Translations under genes and position numbers: made by a program
From: Agrypnia vestita
Taxonomy: Eukaryota > Arthropoda > Insecta > Trichoptera > Phryganeidae
Direction: 5' to 3'
NCBI GenBank assembly: GCA_016648135.1
Contig: JADDOH010004249.1
Location: forward strand, 1 to 64,000
DNA length: 64,000 nucleotides
In this document: piece by piece, positions 1-10,399 of the stretch
Layout of the letters: every line of letters begins with the position of its first letter
How positions within the stretch are numbered: the stretch's first letter is position 1
The notes under the pieces: model-generated
Told to the model about the DNA's origin: nothing
The model's input: the letters and a program-made list of their open reading frames with translations, nothing else
The model's database searches: none

Positions 1-287
1 CAAAATGCAAACGACAATTTAGGCGGGATTACGTATCGCAGCCAAGCGGAAAAAAATAGACGCCATAGACAAAATTGCCAGCAATCAGAAAAAAAAAACC
101 GACATTTATATTCGATATATTATGGGGAAAAAAAAATCGCAAAGTTAGTGTTCGTTTGAACATACATACGGTCTCAGAGGGTTTTAATAATAAAATAAAT
201 ATGTATTGACAAAACATTATTTTGCTCTCCTGTAAAGTTTGAAATAATCACTAACGCCCTTTTAGCTTTCTACCCTCGATATTTTGT

Positions 288-1215
288 AATGGCCATTAAG
301 GGGGGGTAAGGTTAATTCGTACAAAAAAAGGCATGTTTTTGTGAATTTTTTGTGACGACACAGTTAAAATCTCTTTATTAAAACCAATAGTACATTAAAG
401 TATGATATTTGAAGAATATTGTGTAAAATTTTCAAGACGAAATATTAAGAAATACGGCAATGGCAGCAATTATTCGGACGTGTCTCGGAAAAAAGTAGAA
501 TTGCGGTGTCCATCATAACTTGGTGCTAAATCATCTGAAATCAAAAAATCAAAGTTCATTCGTTAGATAATCGATTTTCCCAGGTAACGCTGGGAGGTTT
601 TTTGAAATTTCAATTTTTCAATTTTTTCGAACACTTTGAAGGGAAAAACGCGATTTTTTGCGAAAAATATCGATTAATTTGTTATTAAAAAATAAAAATT
701 AATAACAAATTTGAAAAAAACTCGACAGCGTTACCTCGTAAATTATGTACAGAAATAGTATTCAAAATTTCAAAAGGATCGGTGCAGTAGTTTTGAAGTT
801 ATGATGGACACCGACTTTGAAAACGTGAAATGTGGGGAAAACGATTTAAAGTTTTGCACACTGTAAAATTCTAAATAAAACTCAACACTTATTTTATACT
901 TAGACATAATCGTCGATGCCACGTTCACACGGCAAAGAGCTTTCATCATCAGCATCTGTTTGTCCTTGTCTACGCAAAACCCTTCCAATGCAAATAGCAC
1001 GTCCGGTAGTCCTCAGGTGACCGCGTCTCTTAGCTGCCCGAGCAGGTATAGAAAATCAGTCTAAGTATCGCTCAAATATTCATAATTTCGTCAATTTTGC
1101 TCCGATTGACTTGAAATTTTGATACAATATTCTTACGATATTATACATTCATTTAAAATTTTTTTTAAAAAATGCAAAAAAAAAAGTTAAAAACCTTACC
1201 CCACCCTTAAGGGCG
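288..1215. mobile_element. Non-autonomous repeat with inverted ends
   Basis: The left end (about 288-312) reads CCATTAAGGGGGGGTAAGG. The complement of the right end (about 1195-1215) reads CCCTTAAGGGTGGGGTAAGG, so the segment has matching inverted termini of about 20 bp. The interior is AT-rich and has no convincing coding frame; the small open frames on the minus strand resemble no family I know. I infer a roughly 0.93-kb non-autonomous DNA transposon. No target-site duplication could be fixed, so the exact ends are approximate. Two copies of an unrelated repeat lying in inverted orientation would look similar. Confidence 0.45.
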
Positions 1216-2639
1216 TCCAAATAATACGTTGCGAATTTGAATTCATTATTATATATATTTCCTTGTAATACAATAAAAATCATTTTCTTATAATGTTATA
1301 ATTTTGTATGTCTGAATTTTCAATTGAAGGAGTTATAACTTTGTTGAATGTGTGAACCGGAGGCAGTCGGACAGAATCAAATATAATGTAAAACAAAATA
1401 TATAAATCATTCTGCCGTACGATGTTAGCGATAATAATATGCTGTAAGCGATTTAATGTACGCGTAATATTTGTATGGCGGGAGGTGAACGGCTGAAGCC
1501 GCTCACTGAAGTTGACGGAATCCAACAGATAGATACGGTGTATGATGAACCAATATAATTCTTAAAATAAATAAAATATTGTTCTATACAATATTACTGC
1601 AATGTAATACTTCTTACGCAATAATGTTCTATACTATACGAAATAACTCTATACAATAAATTAACTAAAAATATATATATCAACTGAAAAAACTATTAAC
1701 TATAAATATTAACTTACCTGTCTGATTTGCTGTTGAATATTATCTATAAAGATATTAACTAGAACATTTGCTGGATTGGAATGAAAAAATGGAATATCGA
1801 CTACTTAATCCATAAAATATTATTAACTGCGAATATTACTAACAATAAATATTCTAAATATTTCTAAAAGGATCGCTGGTTCGGCTCCAAATTTGATAAT
1901 ACCTAATGCTGCCATTGCATTTACTAAGTGTATAAACTAAATAACTGTAGCTATACTAAACTCAATATGTCTGGATCGTAATATAACACGATTATACTTC
2001 TAAAAATGCTATCTCTTACGCGTCAGAAATACCAATTACTAGGCGGGCTATAATTATGAACTATTTCCGTCTCATAATGGAACCTGGCGCCGATACTCGA
2101 ACCCTTACTAGAAATAAAAAATGCAACTAAATCTCGATTAATATAATCTATACATAATCTATATCATTCGTAATACGTCGTTATTTGGCACATGAATCGT
2201 CTAGTGGATGAAGGACCCCGTTGTGTATCGTAGTAACTACAAATTCTTTTATACAAGCCGTGTTGGAAACGATTGCATAACAATACGTAATATGAACATC
2301 TAACGAGTCTAATAATCTATACATTTATGTTGTGATAAAATACGTTCACCAAATAGAATTCTTCTATTAGAAATAAAACTATTCCGTTTGAAGACAACCC
2401 AGTAAAATCGTTAGAACAGCGCAAAGGGAAAAATTCACATATTAAATAACACTGAAATTAATAATTATAAACACTTTATATTAGCATGTACCTACCTTGA
2501 ATGGTTTCGTCTTTGACGTGCGTGAACCATTCATATTAATTCCATGGAAAAATAATACATATATTCGCTACCTATGAAATACAACATTTTGAAGTGAAAA
2601 AAATAAATACAAGTCAAATAAAATAATAAAAGCCTTCGA
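1216..2639. other. AT-rich sequence without recognised genes
   Basis: This stretch lies upstream of the cysteine-rich exon and is probably intronic or intergenic. I see no coding frame with family features, no RNA gene and no clear repeat. Short frames such as the minus-strand one at 1280-1525 show no recognisable motif. Confidence 0.5.
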
Positions 2640-2955
2640 ATACCGATTGCAATTTCTGCAGGTTTTTTATCATTTGTTGTATTGAAATGAAAGAATTCTT
2701 CTTAATCGATATAAGTTACTGTAATGATAATGATAGTTCAATTTTTACCATTTGTAAAAAAATACGTCAAAAATATTGGAAAAAAATTCAAACTTTGATA
2801 TTGCATATCTCCGTAATTATTGATATTAGGTCATAACTGCTTGAACATTCTCGATTCATAATCAAGGCAGGAATATAGTCCTGCGAGGTTATTAATGTTT
2901 TACAAATAAACTTGTATATGTACGTATATCTATCAAGTATATTGAAATTAATGTT
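2640..2955 (-). repeat. Dispersed repeat family E, copy 1 (inverted)
   Basis: This segment matches, in reverse complement, the segments at about 3786-4060 and 59748-59995. Shared blocks include the ATCGATATAAGTTACTGTAA region, the block around 'TTTGATATTGCATATCTCC', and the block around 'AATCAAGGCAGGAATATAGT'. It ends immediately before the splice acceptor of the exon at 2972, so that exon begins at the edge of a repeat. The family is non-coding by eye, and its class is unknown. Confidence 0.7.
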
Positions 2956-2971
2956 TACCATTCTATTTTAG

Positions 2972-3183
2972 GGACAGTGGGACCGTGCGGCAACGGTCTC
3001 TTCAATCTGCCTACTGAAACAACAGGAAGATGCGTTTGTAAACCAGGCACAATTCTCTGGAACGATGATAAATGTTACGATAGCCTCAAGAAAAAGTGCC
3101 GTGAAGAAAACGTTATTGCTGTAAACGGCAAACTTGTATGCCAAAGGAAACCTACGCCGTTTATGGTAGCACGCGCACGTTGA
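2972..3183 (+). CDS. Terminal exon of a cysteine-rich (DUF4789-like) protein
   Basis: A pyrimidine-rich tract ending TTCTATTTTAG precedes the exon. Read in the phase that needs one base from the previous exon, it encodes about 70 residues ending in TGA at 3181. Six cysteines appear in the pattern GPCGNGLF..., GRCVCKPG..., DKCYD..., KKKCRE and LVCQRK. The arrangement of PCG, a glycine-rich strand, CVCKPG and CY is what I associate with the insect DUF4789 family, often secreted proteins of unknown function; that assignment is from memory of the family. The last residues (FMVARAR) look low in conservation, and the following sequence is probably 3'UTR with AATAAA at 3540. Upstream exons were not found; the preceding 300 bp is a repeat. 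A decaying gene fragment is also possible. Confidence 0.5.
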
Positions 3184-3560
3184 GTGGTCTACTAGTAGCG
3201 CCTGCACCTACTACTCGCTGTGCACTCTCCACTCTCCACTCTCCGCGTCTACTGCGGACATTTATTTACATTTATTATTTATTTATTACATTTGCTATCT
3301 GTATTTTTATATCATTTATATTTTTATTCCGTGGATGAGACTGTCGACTATGCACCAGTGGACGTCTGAACTGAACTGTCCCGTTTTCTGTTTTGTCCTT
3401 CCCCTATAGGGAGAGTATCCTATACTTTCTACCCGTCCCTCACTGTTCCTCCTTCCCAATCAATCCACCCTTGCCTTCATTCTGTTTTAATTTTTATGCT
3501 TTGTATTTTTGATAATATTATTTTCTGTAGATTTTCTTAAATAAATAAAGAAATTGTGAC
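3184..3560 (+). promoter_or_regulatory. Probable 3'UTR with polyadenylation signal
   Basis: This follows the stop codon of the cysteine-rich exon and contains AATAAA at 3540-3545. The open frame at 3138-3338 lies out of frame in this stretch and shows no family features. Just beyond, 3604-3612 and 3630-3638 form a perfect 9-bp stem (CCGTGCGGC/GCCGCACGG). Confidence 0.35.
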
Positions 3561-3785
3561 GAGTTCTGGAGGAGGAACAGTGAATGGACTTTTGCGGCCC
3601 GAACCGTGCGGCGTCGCCCTTTGCACGATGCCGCACGGGAAAGGCCATTAGTGAAAAAAATGTCAACCTGGCGACGTGTGAGTAGGACTGATATGGGAGC
3701 TTTCGCTCATAAAACGGTCCTGAGAATGCGGTGGGTGTCCATTCACTGTATTTTTATATCTCACAAAATCAATTTTTTATACAAT

Positions 3786-4060
3786 CATACAGGGTGTACC
3801 AGAGCTAGCAGCAGAAACTTGGCCGGTAGATTCCTGCCTATGTTATGAGTCTAAAATGTTCAAGCAACCATGGCCTAATATCAATAGTTATGGAGATATG
3901 CAATATCAAAGTTTGCATTTTTTTTTCAATATTTCTGACTTATTTTTGCAAAAAGTTGAATTATCATTACAGTAACTTATATCGATTATGAAAAATTCAA
4001 TCGCTTTAATACAAGTCGAATAAAGTGATAAAAACCATGCAAAAATTGAAAAAAGTTATT
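3786..4060 (+). repeat. Dispersed repeat family E, copy 2
   Basis: This begins ACAGGGTGTACC and shares blocks with the segments at 2640-2955 (opposite orientation) and 59748-59995 (same orientation). Copies 1 and 2 therefore form an inverted pair around the cysteine-rich exon. No coding capacity is apparent. Confidence 0.7.
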
Positions 4061-4339
4061 TTTTTTTAAAGGGCGCTTCGCGTCCTTTCTATATCAAAAT
4101 TAAAATGCATTTGCCAAGGGAGGGGAGCGGGAAATTTAAAACAACACCACCAATATTTAAATATTTACACAATTTATTTTCAACTAAACACAATTCTTAT
4201 CTTTAGACTTATCAACTAAAAAAATATATCACTAACCTAAAACTAATCCTAGCCTAAACGCAAGCAGTCTGAATTTACATAAATTTATCGTGTTTTTGTC
4301 ACTTATCACTACAAAAAAAAACGTATCGTTCGCAAACAC

Positions 4340-4815
4340 TCGTCTTCACTATTCGCGGCCCAATAGCCGCAGTCGCGATTGCCGCGGGTGGCTTCCTCTA
4401 CCACGCCGCGTAGGTCGCGACCAAGCTCGGAGGGGCCTTTCCAAGCTGCTCGCGCTTGCGCATCCGGTCGCAGGATCCGCGGGGGCACCTGGGGACGTCT
4501 GGCCGCGGCTGGCGTTCCGCATCTGGACGCCGCGCGCACCTGCATCCGTGCCGTCGCTGGATCCGCGTCATCGGGAGGGTTTGGTTTCCCTCCTGGAGGA
4601 CCGGCCGCCATCGAAGCAAGGCCGCCATCCTCGTCGCCGCGTCTTCTTCTCTGCGGGTGGCGTCCTGAGGCTGGGACTCGCCCTCGCCGGGAGGGCGGTC
4701 GGGGCGAACTAATCTCGGGCTTGCTGCACCGATCTCTCTTCTCGCTGCCCAGGGAGCCTCTCCCCGCGCACCCCTTCTCCATACTCACAACCCGCGCGGG
4801 GGTCGGATACGTCTG
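4340..4815. other. GC-rich island with overlapping open frames
   Basis: Composition changes abruptly from AT-rich flanks to strongly GC- and CpG-rich sequence for about 470 bp. Because stop codons are rare in such sequence, long frames are open on both strands (for example minus 4309-4788 and plus 4290-4712, 4379-4816). The predicted peptides are rich in Arg, Pro, Ala and Gly and match no family I recognise, so I do not call any of them a gene. It could be a GC-rich terminal region of a transposable element or a CpG-rich promoter. Confidence 0.5.
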
Positions 4816-4950
4816 AAACTTTCGCGCGGAAAAATATTCGGCGCGAAACCCATTATACCCGGCAATGTTCGTAAATTACTGCTTGCGTTATTATATCTAA
4901 TACTAGTTACGAAATAATATTTACACTATAACAAATCTTATTCTAAAATA

Positions 4951-6235
4951 TTAGGTCCTTACATATGAAATTGAGTTTAGTATGGGAGGAACATAAAGCC
5001 GATTTTTTTTTATTATAATATATTTATTTAATCAAAGTATGTACCATTGCTATCTATGTACTTTTGCCATCTCATAGGTAGTTCATTAGTCCCTTTACTA
5101 AAAAAACCATTCGGACGGGAATCAATAAAATCTTTGAAGGCGGTTTGGACTGCCCCATCGGAGTTGAATTTTTTCCTTTGCAAGAAGTTATCCAAATTTC
5201 GAAAAAAATTGTAATCTGTTGGAGCAAGGTCCGAAGAGTACGGTGGATGTCTTAGACATTCCAATTGAAGCTCCTCTAATTTGGTAGCCGTCTGTTGTGC
5301 AGTGTGTGGTCTAGCGTTATCATGAAGCAGCAGTGGCCTAGAGCGATTAACCAGCCTCGGTTGTTTAGCAGCTAGCTTTTCCATCATGGTTTGCAGTTGC
5401 TGACAATAGACATCTGCCGTAATCGTCTGGCCAGATTTAAGAAAACTGTAGTGAACGACACCAGCAGTAGTCCACCAAACGCTCACAAGTAACTTTTTTG
5501 GAGTCAATTTTCGCTTGGGGCATGGTTTGGCTGGTTCGGCAGGGTTCAGCCATTGCGATGAGCGCTTCCGATTATCGTACAGGATCCACTTTTCATCACA
5601 GGTAATGATTCGATTTAAAATCCCTTCATTATTGTGCCGGTTGAGTAATGCAACGCAGCAGTCAACGCGCGTTTGTTGACTTGCTTCACTCAATTCGTGA
5701 GGTACCCACCTTTCCAGCTTTTTCACCTTACCAATTTGCTTCAAGTGAATTAAAACAGTTTTATCACTAACACCGCAGCCTGCAGCTAACTCGGATGTGG
5801 TTTGCGATAGATCTGCTTCCACAATAGCCTTCAATTCTTCATTATCAACTTTGGTCTCCGGCCGTCCACGGGGCTTGTTCTGCAGGTCGAAATTTCCAGA
5901 ACGAAAACGTTGGAACCAAAAACGCACTGTGTTTTCTTTTGCGGCACCGTCGCCATACACATCATTAATCCTTCGAGCCGTTTCTGCAGCACTGGTGCCA
6001 CGGTGGAACTCGTACTCGTAAATAACGCGATATTTCAAGTTTTTCATTTTGTAAACTGAGTGACGCAAAGAAAAAAACAATTGAGGAAAAAACAAATGAA
6101 TTATAATTTTCAAAACACAAATACATGAGTAAATAGCTGTATAAATTTGGATTTGGAATTCCTAACCAAAGAGAAGATATTTGAGATCAAATTTGCCAGT
6201 ACGGCAAAACGTCAATTTCATATGTAAGGACCTAA
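4951..6235 (-). mobile_element. Complete mariner element (cecropia-like)
   Basis: The element is 1285 bp, the usual mariner size. Its ends are inverted repeats identical for 24 bp: the left end starts TTAGGTCCTTACATATGAAA at 4951 and the complement of the right end starts the same way at 6235. A TA dinucleotide flanks each side (4949-4950 and 6236-6237), the standard mariner target-site duplication. The transposase frame on the minus strand is unbroken. Intact ends, duplication and frame together suggest a young, possibly still competent copy, but activity cannot be judged from sequence. Confidence 0.95.
5028..6047 (-). CDS. Mariner transposase, intact
   Basis: This is a cut-and-paste transposase of the IS630/Tc1/mariner superfamily. 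I start it at the ATG at 6047 (MKNLKYRV...), giving 339 residues, because the 22 extra residues to the upstream in-frame ATG at 6113 look non-conserved. The N-terminal half holds the helix-turn-helix DNA-binding region. The linker carries WVPHEL at about 114-119, a mariner hallmark. The catalytic triad is complete: D151 in ITCDEKW, D243 in LHDNARPH and D278 in LAPTDYN, with exactly 34 residues between the second and third, the mariner D,D34D signature. The protein ends IDSNGTYFD, a typical mariner C terminus. General similarity to the cecropia subfamily (Hsmar1 relatives) is my reading from memory. No frameshift or stop is seen. Confidence 0.96.
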   Translation of the reverse strand: MKNLKYRVIYEYEFHRGTSAAETARRINDVYGDGAAKENTVRFWFQRFRSGNFDLQNKPRGRPETKVDNEELKAIVEADLSQTTSELAAGCGVSDKTVLIHLKQIGKVKKLERWVPHELSEASQQTRVDCCVALLNRHNNEGILNRIITCDEKWILYDNRKRSSQWLNPAEPAKPCPKRKLTPKKLLVSVWWTTAGVVHYSFLKSGQTITADVYCQQLQTMMEKLAAKQPRLVNRSRPLLLHDNARPHTAQQTATKLEELQLECLRHPPYSSDLAPTDYNFFRNLDNFLQRKKFNSDGAVQTAFKDFIDSRPNGFFSKGTNELPMRWQKYIDSNGTYFD

Positions 6236-6634
6236 TAACAATATTATTATAACTTATTCTAAAATAATAATCTTACTCTAGGGCAACAATATAATTTTTT
6301 TTGATTTTCGTTACAGGGATTCTTTGGGATTTCATTAGGAGTAAAATTTTGAAAAATTGGCAATACATAGATTGGCAATACATGACAATACATACAATTT
6401 TGTACAAGTATGAGGCATTGTGTTTTTTTAAATAGCTCCTCGAAGCGGAGCCCAAACTCACTCATTTTTACACACTAGGAGGGCGCAGATCCCCCACGTC
6501 TTTCGAATGTGCTTTCGTCAAGGTAGATACTCCGGCGGCAAAGCCGAGGTCAATGTCAGTTTTTTTTTTACTTTTCTTCAGATTATTTACGCGGAAACTT
6601 TACACTAATAACTTTGTCATTGTCGTGCAGCGGT

Positions 6635-6770
6635 AAACGCGGTTGCGCAGCGATCGCTTTGGCCGCGCAGCGATCGCCACGGCCGTGCAGCGAACGCCAC
6701 GGCCGCGCAGTGGTCTTCACGGCCACCTAGCGGTCGCCTTGGCCGCGCAGCGGTCGCCACGGCCGCGCAG
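6635..6770 (+). repeat. GC-rich ~20-bp minisatellite, left copy
   Basis: About six to seven degenerate tandem copies of a unit close to GGCCGCGCAGCGGTCGCCAC. The same unit occurs in reverse complement at 11808-11935. Open reading frames here simply reflect the GC-rich repeat. Confidence 0.85.
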
Positions 6771-6774
6771 CCTG

Positions 6775-7171
6775 TGCGCGCCTTTTCACGACAGACTCTG
6801 CGCGGCTGTCTACACCCGTCGCCCGCACCCGGGCGTCTACGACAGCAAAGCGGGAGCCGTCTGACTCACTCACCTTTGCGCAGCTTCGGGCGGGCAGCGG
6901 CTTCCTCTTACACCCTTCGGTTTTTACGAGTTGAGGTTCTCTCTCTCCCCACTCGATCTTTCACAGCTCGGTCATTTATCATCCGATTTCAATTTGGAAA
7001 AATACCACGGATAGATTTCTTAGTCTTCTATCGAATCTTGTAGTACAATCTTTCGAACGCGCAGTCCGATCTTCGCGATCGGGGCGTCACCGGAAAGTGT
7101 TTACCGTCAATCTTCTCCTTCATTACTTAATCATCAGAGAGTCTGCCGCCAGGCTAAATTGCACCCGTAAA
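6775..7171 (+). repeat. Left arm of a ~400-bp inverted repeat
   Basis: This segment matches the reverse complement of 9349-9750 over nearly its whole length with small insertions and deletions. Shared blocks include GACTCACTCACCTTTGCGC, CATTTATCATCCGATTTCAA (ATTCG in the other arm), GATCGGGGCG, and GAAAGTGTTTACCGTCAATC. The two arms enclose about 2.2 kb. It may be a foldback-type element or two copies of one repeat inserted in opposite directions. Confidence 0.85.
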
Positions 7172-8060
7172 ATATTTAATAAAATCCCATGTCTTATCAA
7201 AAAGGACATTAATAAAAAAGGGCAAAGCAGAATTAACTCTTAAAAGACTGTGCTAAAAAAAACTTTGGGGACGGTGGAGTAACACAGCGTTACCTAATTA
7301 AAAATCGGCATAGTTTTTAATATGTGATAAAACATACATATATACAATACAGATAAGACTTTTTAAAGGTCCCTTTATATAATTATGTAAGGTAAATATA
7401 CATATTTGCATTATTTTAGTAAATTTTTATAAAATCATGGCAAATCGAATTCGCGTGCACTTACGCCGACGTTTCAATAGCAACTGAATACAACGAAGCG
7501 GTCGCCTGCTCGCTTCAGTCGCATGCACTCCGTCTTTGTCTAGCACGTGTTACCCGACTCTATCGTACTCTTTCTATATTGTTTTTTCTTTCGCAGAAAC
7601 CCAAGCAACCGCCATCTCTGTCTTACATGAAATGTATGGTATTGTCGTGCTCTTTCTTGCTCGATTTAACTGCGATGCACAATATACAGCTCTCTCTTAC
7701 ACACTGGCCGAAAATACGAGAGTAATGAATAAATATTTTTTAATTAAAAAATCCGTACATTCCTAACAGTTTAATTTAGTAATTTTGGTGTGAAAATGTC
7801 TATTCGATGATTACAAAAAATGTGACGTTTTAGTTTTCGTAAATAAGGTAGATATTTCATATTTTGTATGACAGGTAGACCTACGTTACATCACCGACAC
7901 ACAGGAGTTAATGAAAATATTTCTAAATAAAAGAAACTTATTTTGATTTGGTAATTTTTTGTATTGTTTCTTGTATTGTTTATGTATTGTTGATTTTGTA
8001 TTTGAGTTTATAAGATTATGTATTAATTCAAGGTGTCTGTATTTGGTAACTATAATTATA
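7172..8060. other. Sequence between the inverted arms, no gene recognised
   Basis: This AT-rich stretch has no transposase motif on either strand. The open frames at 7536-7766 (+) and 7886-8068 (-) lack family features. Confidence 0.45.
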
Positions 8061-8065
8061 TTATA

Positions 8066-8160
8066 CATGTATATATATATATAATATATATATATATATT
8101 ATATATATATATATAATATAATATAATAGATATATATATATTATATATATATAGATATTT
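8066..8160. repeat. (TA)n microsatellite
   Basis: Nearly pure alternating TA with a few interruptions. Confidence 0.9.
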
Positions 8161-8574
8161 ACATATTGATGCACCTACAGACAAATGTCAATGTGATATT
8201 TTGTGGGTCTGAAATGTAAAAATAAAAACAAATATATAAAAATATAAAAAGGATAATGGAAAAGAAACGTGCGACAAGCTGTTCAAGGCTTGGCACGATC
8301 TAAAATAATGTAAAATTCGCTTAAATTTAACAATAAAAAATAAAATCATATTTATTATTTGGCCTATATCTAACGTAAATATGATCTATGCATGACTGTG
8401 ATAATCGGTCATTAACAATAGCTTCCCTTGTGATGCCAAAAATTCACCTTGTAAAATAGTTACTGTTGAGCAGATTTTCATAATTTATAACTAGAGGATT
8501 ATATTATAGTATTTATATTTAAATAAAATTAATTAATCAATTAGAAAGACGTACAGAAAAATCTAATTCACGAA

Positions 8575-8650
8575 AAAATATTAGGTTACTACTAGGATTC
8601 GAACCCAGGTCACCTCCTTTCCGGGGCCGGTGCTCTGACCACAATAATAA
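8575..8650 (-). ncRNA. tRNA-derived SINE fragment
   Basis: The minus strand contains TGGTCAGAGCACC, resembling an A box, followed after about 25 bases by GGGTTCGAATCC, a canonical pol III B box. There is no intact acceptor stem or CCA context, so this is a SINE-like remnant and not a functional tRNA. The tRNA-like core sits between short inverted AT-rich arms (around 8524-8545 and 8725-8745), which may mark the ends of the element. Confidence 0.55.
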
Positions 8651-8784
8651 TGAATATATCGCCCTTATATGTAGTTCTTATTTTTTATTAATTGATTAAT
8701 TTTTATTTTTTATTTAATGTTTTTCTAATTGATTAATTTGATTTAAAAAAAATTCACAGAACTTTGTTCTGAAAAATTACAACT

Positions 8785-9085
8785 TCACAAATATGAATGT
8801 GTTCTTGAATATATATTTATATTTATGTCATCAAGAATGATAAAATTATCACTAGTGTTGACATTGCTAATTATTGTTTCAATTTCATTTATATATTGCA
8901 TTTTATTCTGATTTGGTGGTCTGTACACCGCTAATATATGAAAATCATATATGCTGTGTGGGATCTTGAGTTTACAGTAGACATTTTCACAATAAATCGT
9001 GTTAATCTTATATTGATAAACGGCAAACTTATTTTTAATATACAATAAAATTTCACCACCTGACTTATTTTTTCGACTGTAATAT
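8785..9085 (-). pseudogene. LINE endonuclease fragment
   Basis: The minus strand encodes a piece of an apurinic-type endonuclease domain of a CR1/Jockey-type LINE. It reads SGGEILLYIKNKFAVY, then FHILAVYRPPNQNK and IILDDININI. These match the family pattern GGGv.iYik, yRPP.., and iilGDfNini, with the glycine of the GD(F/I)N block replaced by aspartate. Both sides break off without a start, a downstream endonuclease half or a reverse transcriptase, so this is a truncated, dead copy. Confidence 0.75.
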
Positions 9086-9348
9086 TAATGCTTGAAACCT
9101 GGTATCTTATCTTATATATAATATGAATGCGCTAAAAATGGTGCAAGTATTGCATGTGTTTCCATTGCTAGCACAAAAAAAAACAAATGGCGAAATCGTA
9201 TAAAGTAGCGAGAAGTATGGATTGTTTTAAAATACTTGCAGATAATATTTAATGTGTAGAAATATTATAAACATTAAATATAATCTACTGTGCATTTATA
9301 AAAAGAATGTACATATTTAATATTTATATAGGTGCCCATTGCACGGCT

Positions 9349-9750
9349 ACGCGTGCAATTTAGCCTGCGGCAGATTCACTGATGATTAAGTAACGAAGAA
9401 GAAGAAGACGGACTCACTGTTGGTTGAGTAACGAAGAAAAAGATTGACGGTAAACACTTTCCGGTAACGCCCCGATCGCAAAGATCGGAATGCGCGTTCG
9501 GGAGATTGTACTATAAAGATTCGATAGAAGAAGAAGAGAGCTATCTGTGGTATTTTACCAAATTGAAATCGAATGATAAATGACAGCGTTGTGAGAGTGG
9601 GGAGAGAGAGAACGCCCGAAGCCGCGCAAAGGTGAGTGAGTCAAATGGCTCCCGTTTTGCGGTCGCAGACGCCCGCTGCGCGGGCGACGGGTGTCGACAG
9701 TCGCCGCGCGGTTTTGCCGCGCAGCGCCTGTCGTGAAAGGCGTGTAGCGG
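9349..9750 (-). repeat. Right arm of the ~400-bp inverted repeat
   Basis: This is the reverse complement of 6775-7171 with scattered differences. It carries an extra partial duplication at its inner end, where a block around GATTAAGTAACGAAGAA / GTTGAGTAACGAAGAA occurs twice (about 9383-9440). Open frames inside have no family features. Confidence 0.85.
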
Positions 9751-10139
9751 TACCTGTTCAACCCTGTGCCATGTACCTATCGCCCGACCCAGAGTTTTGT
9801 TTATATTAACATACTAAAAATCTCCGCAATATAAACAAAAGGGTCGAGCTAGGGACTTGGCGACACCACACCAGTCGGGCTTCTGCCGTAAGATCGGGCA
9901 GACTTCCGCGCGTCATCTATTACTTTGTTTGTCATTACATAAAATATTACTTGTACACTTTAACTTGCTTCCTGGGTCTATCTCCGGGAGGAAATAAATA
10001 GTAACAACATATCGCTCTTTCATTCCATCGACCTACGAATATTCCCAACAGGCGTGGACGGGCTGAGCCCGTCTGGTACTTTTTAAATTTTCGAAATCGG
10101 ACATCGCTTCGCGGAGATATCCATGAAAACCTCAAAAAC

Positions 10140-10243
10140 CGCAACCTAACTCAACCTTCCCTAACCTAACCCAACTTAACCTAACCTAACCTAACCCAAC
10201 CTAACCTAACCTAATCTAACCTAACCTAATCTAACCTAACCTG
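10140..10243 (-). repeat. Interstitial TTAGG-type telomere repeat
   Basis: The plus strand is a run of CCTAA units with variants (CCCAA, TCTAA), which is the complement of (TTAGG)n, the ancestral insect telomere repeat. It is degenerate and about 100 bp long. A shorter trace, GGTTAGGTTAGG, is near 12030. Either an internal telomere-like block or part of a TE is possible. Confidence 0.85.
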
Positions 10244-10399
10244 TTAGAATCTGGAAGCAATTTAGCCTAAGAAAATATATTTTTCCAATTTTACAGTACT
10301 AATGAGCCCATCTATAATTTTTTTAATAACCTTTTTTTTAAAGAAACACAGTCTGTAGAATTTTACATTATCTACGTTTCTGCATTTTAACTTTTTTTC

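Noticed and set aside
4290..4816. Three overlapping open frames of 140-159 codons on both strands
   Set aside because: They lie in a GC-rich island where stops are rare, overlap each other on both strands, and encode low-complexity Arg/Pro/Ala peptides.
8575..8650. A functional tRNA gene
   Set aside because: Only A- and B-box-like motifs are present; no paired acceptor stem or complete cloverleaf can be drawn.
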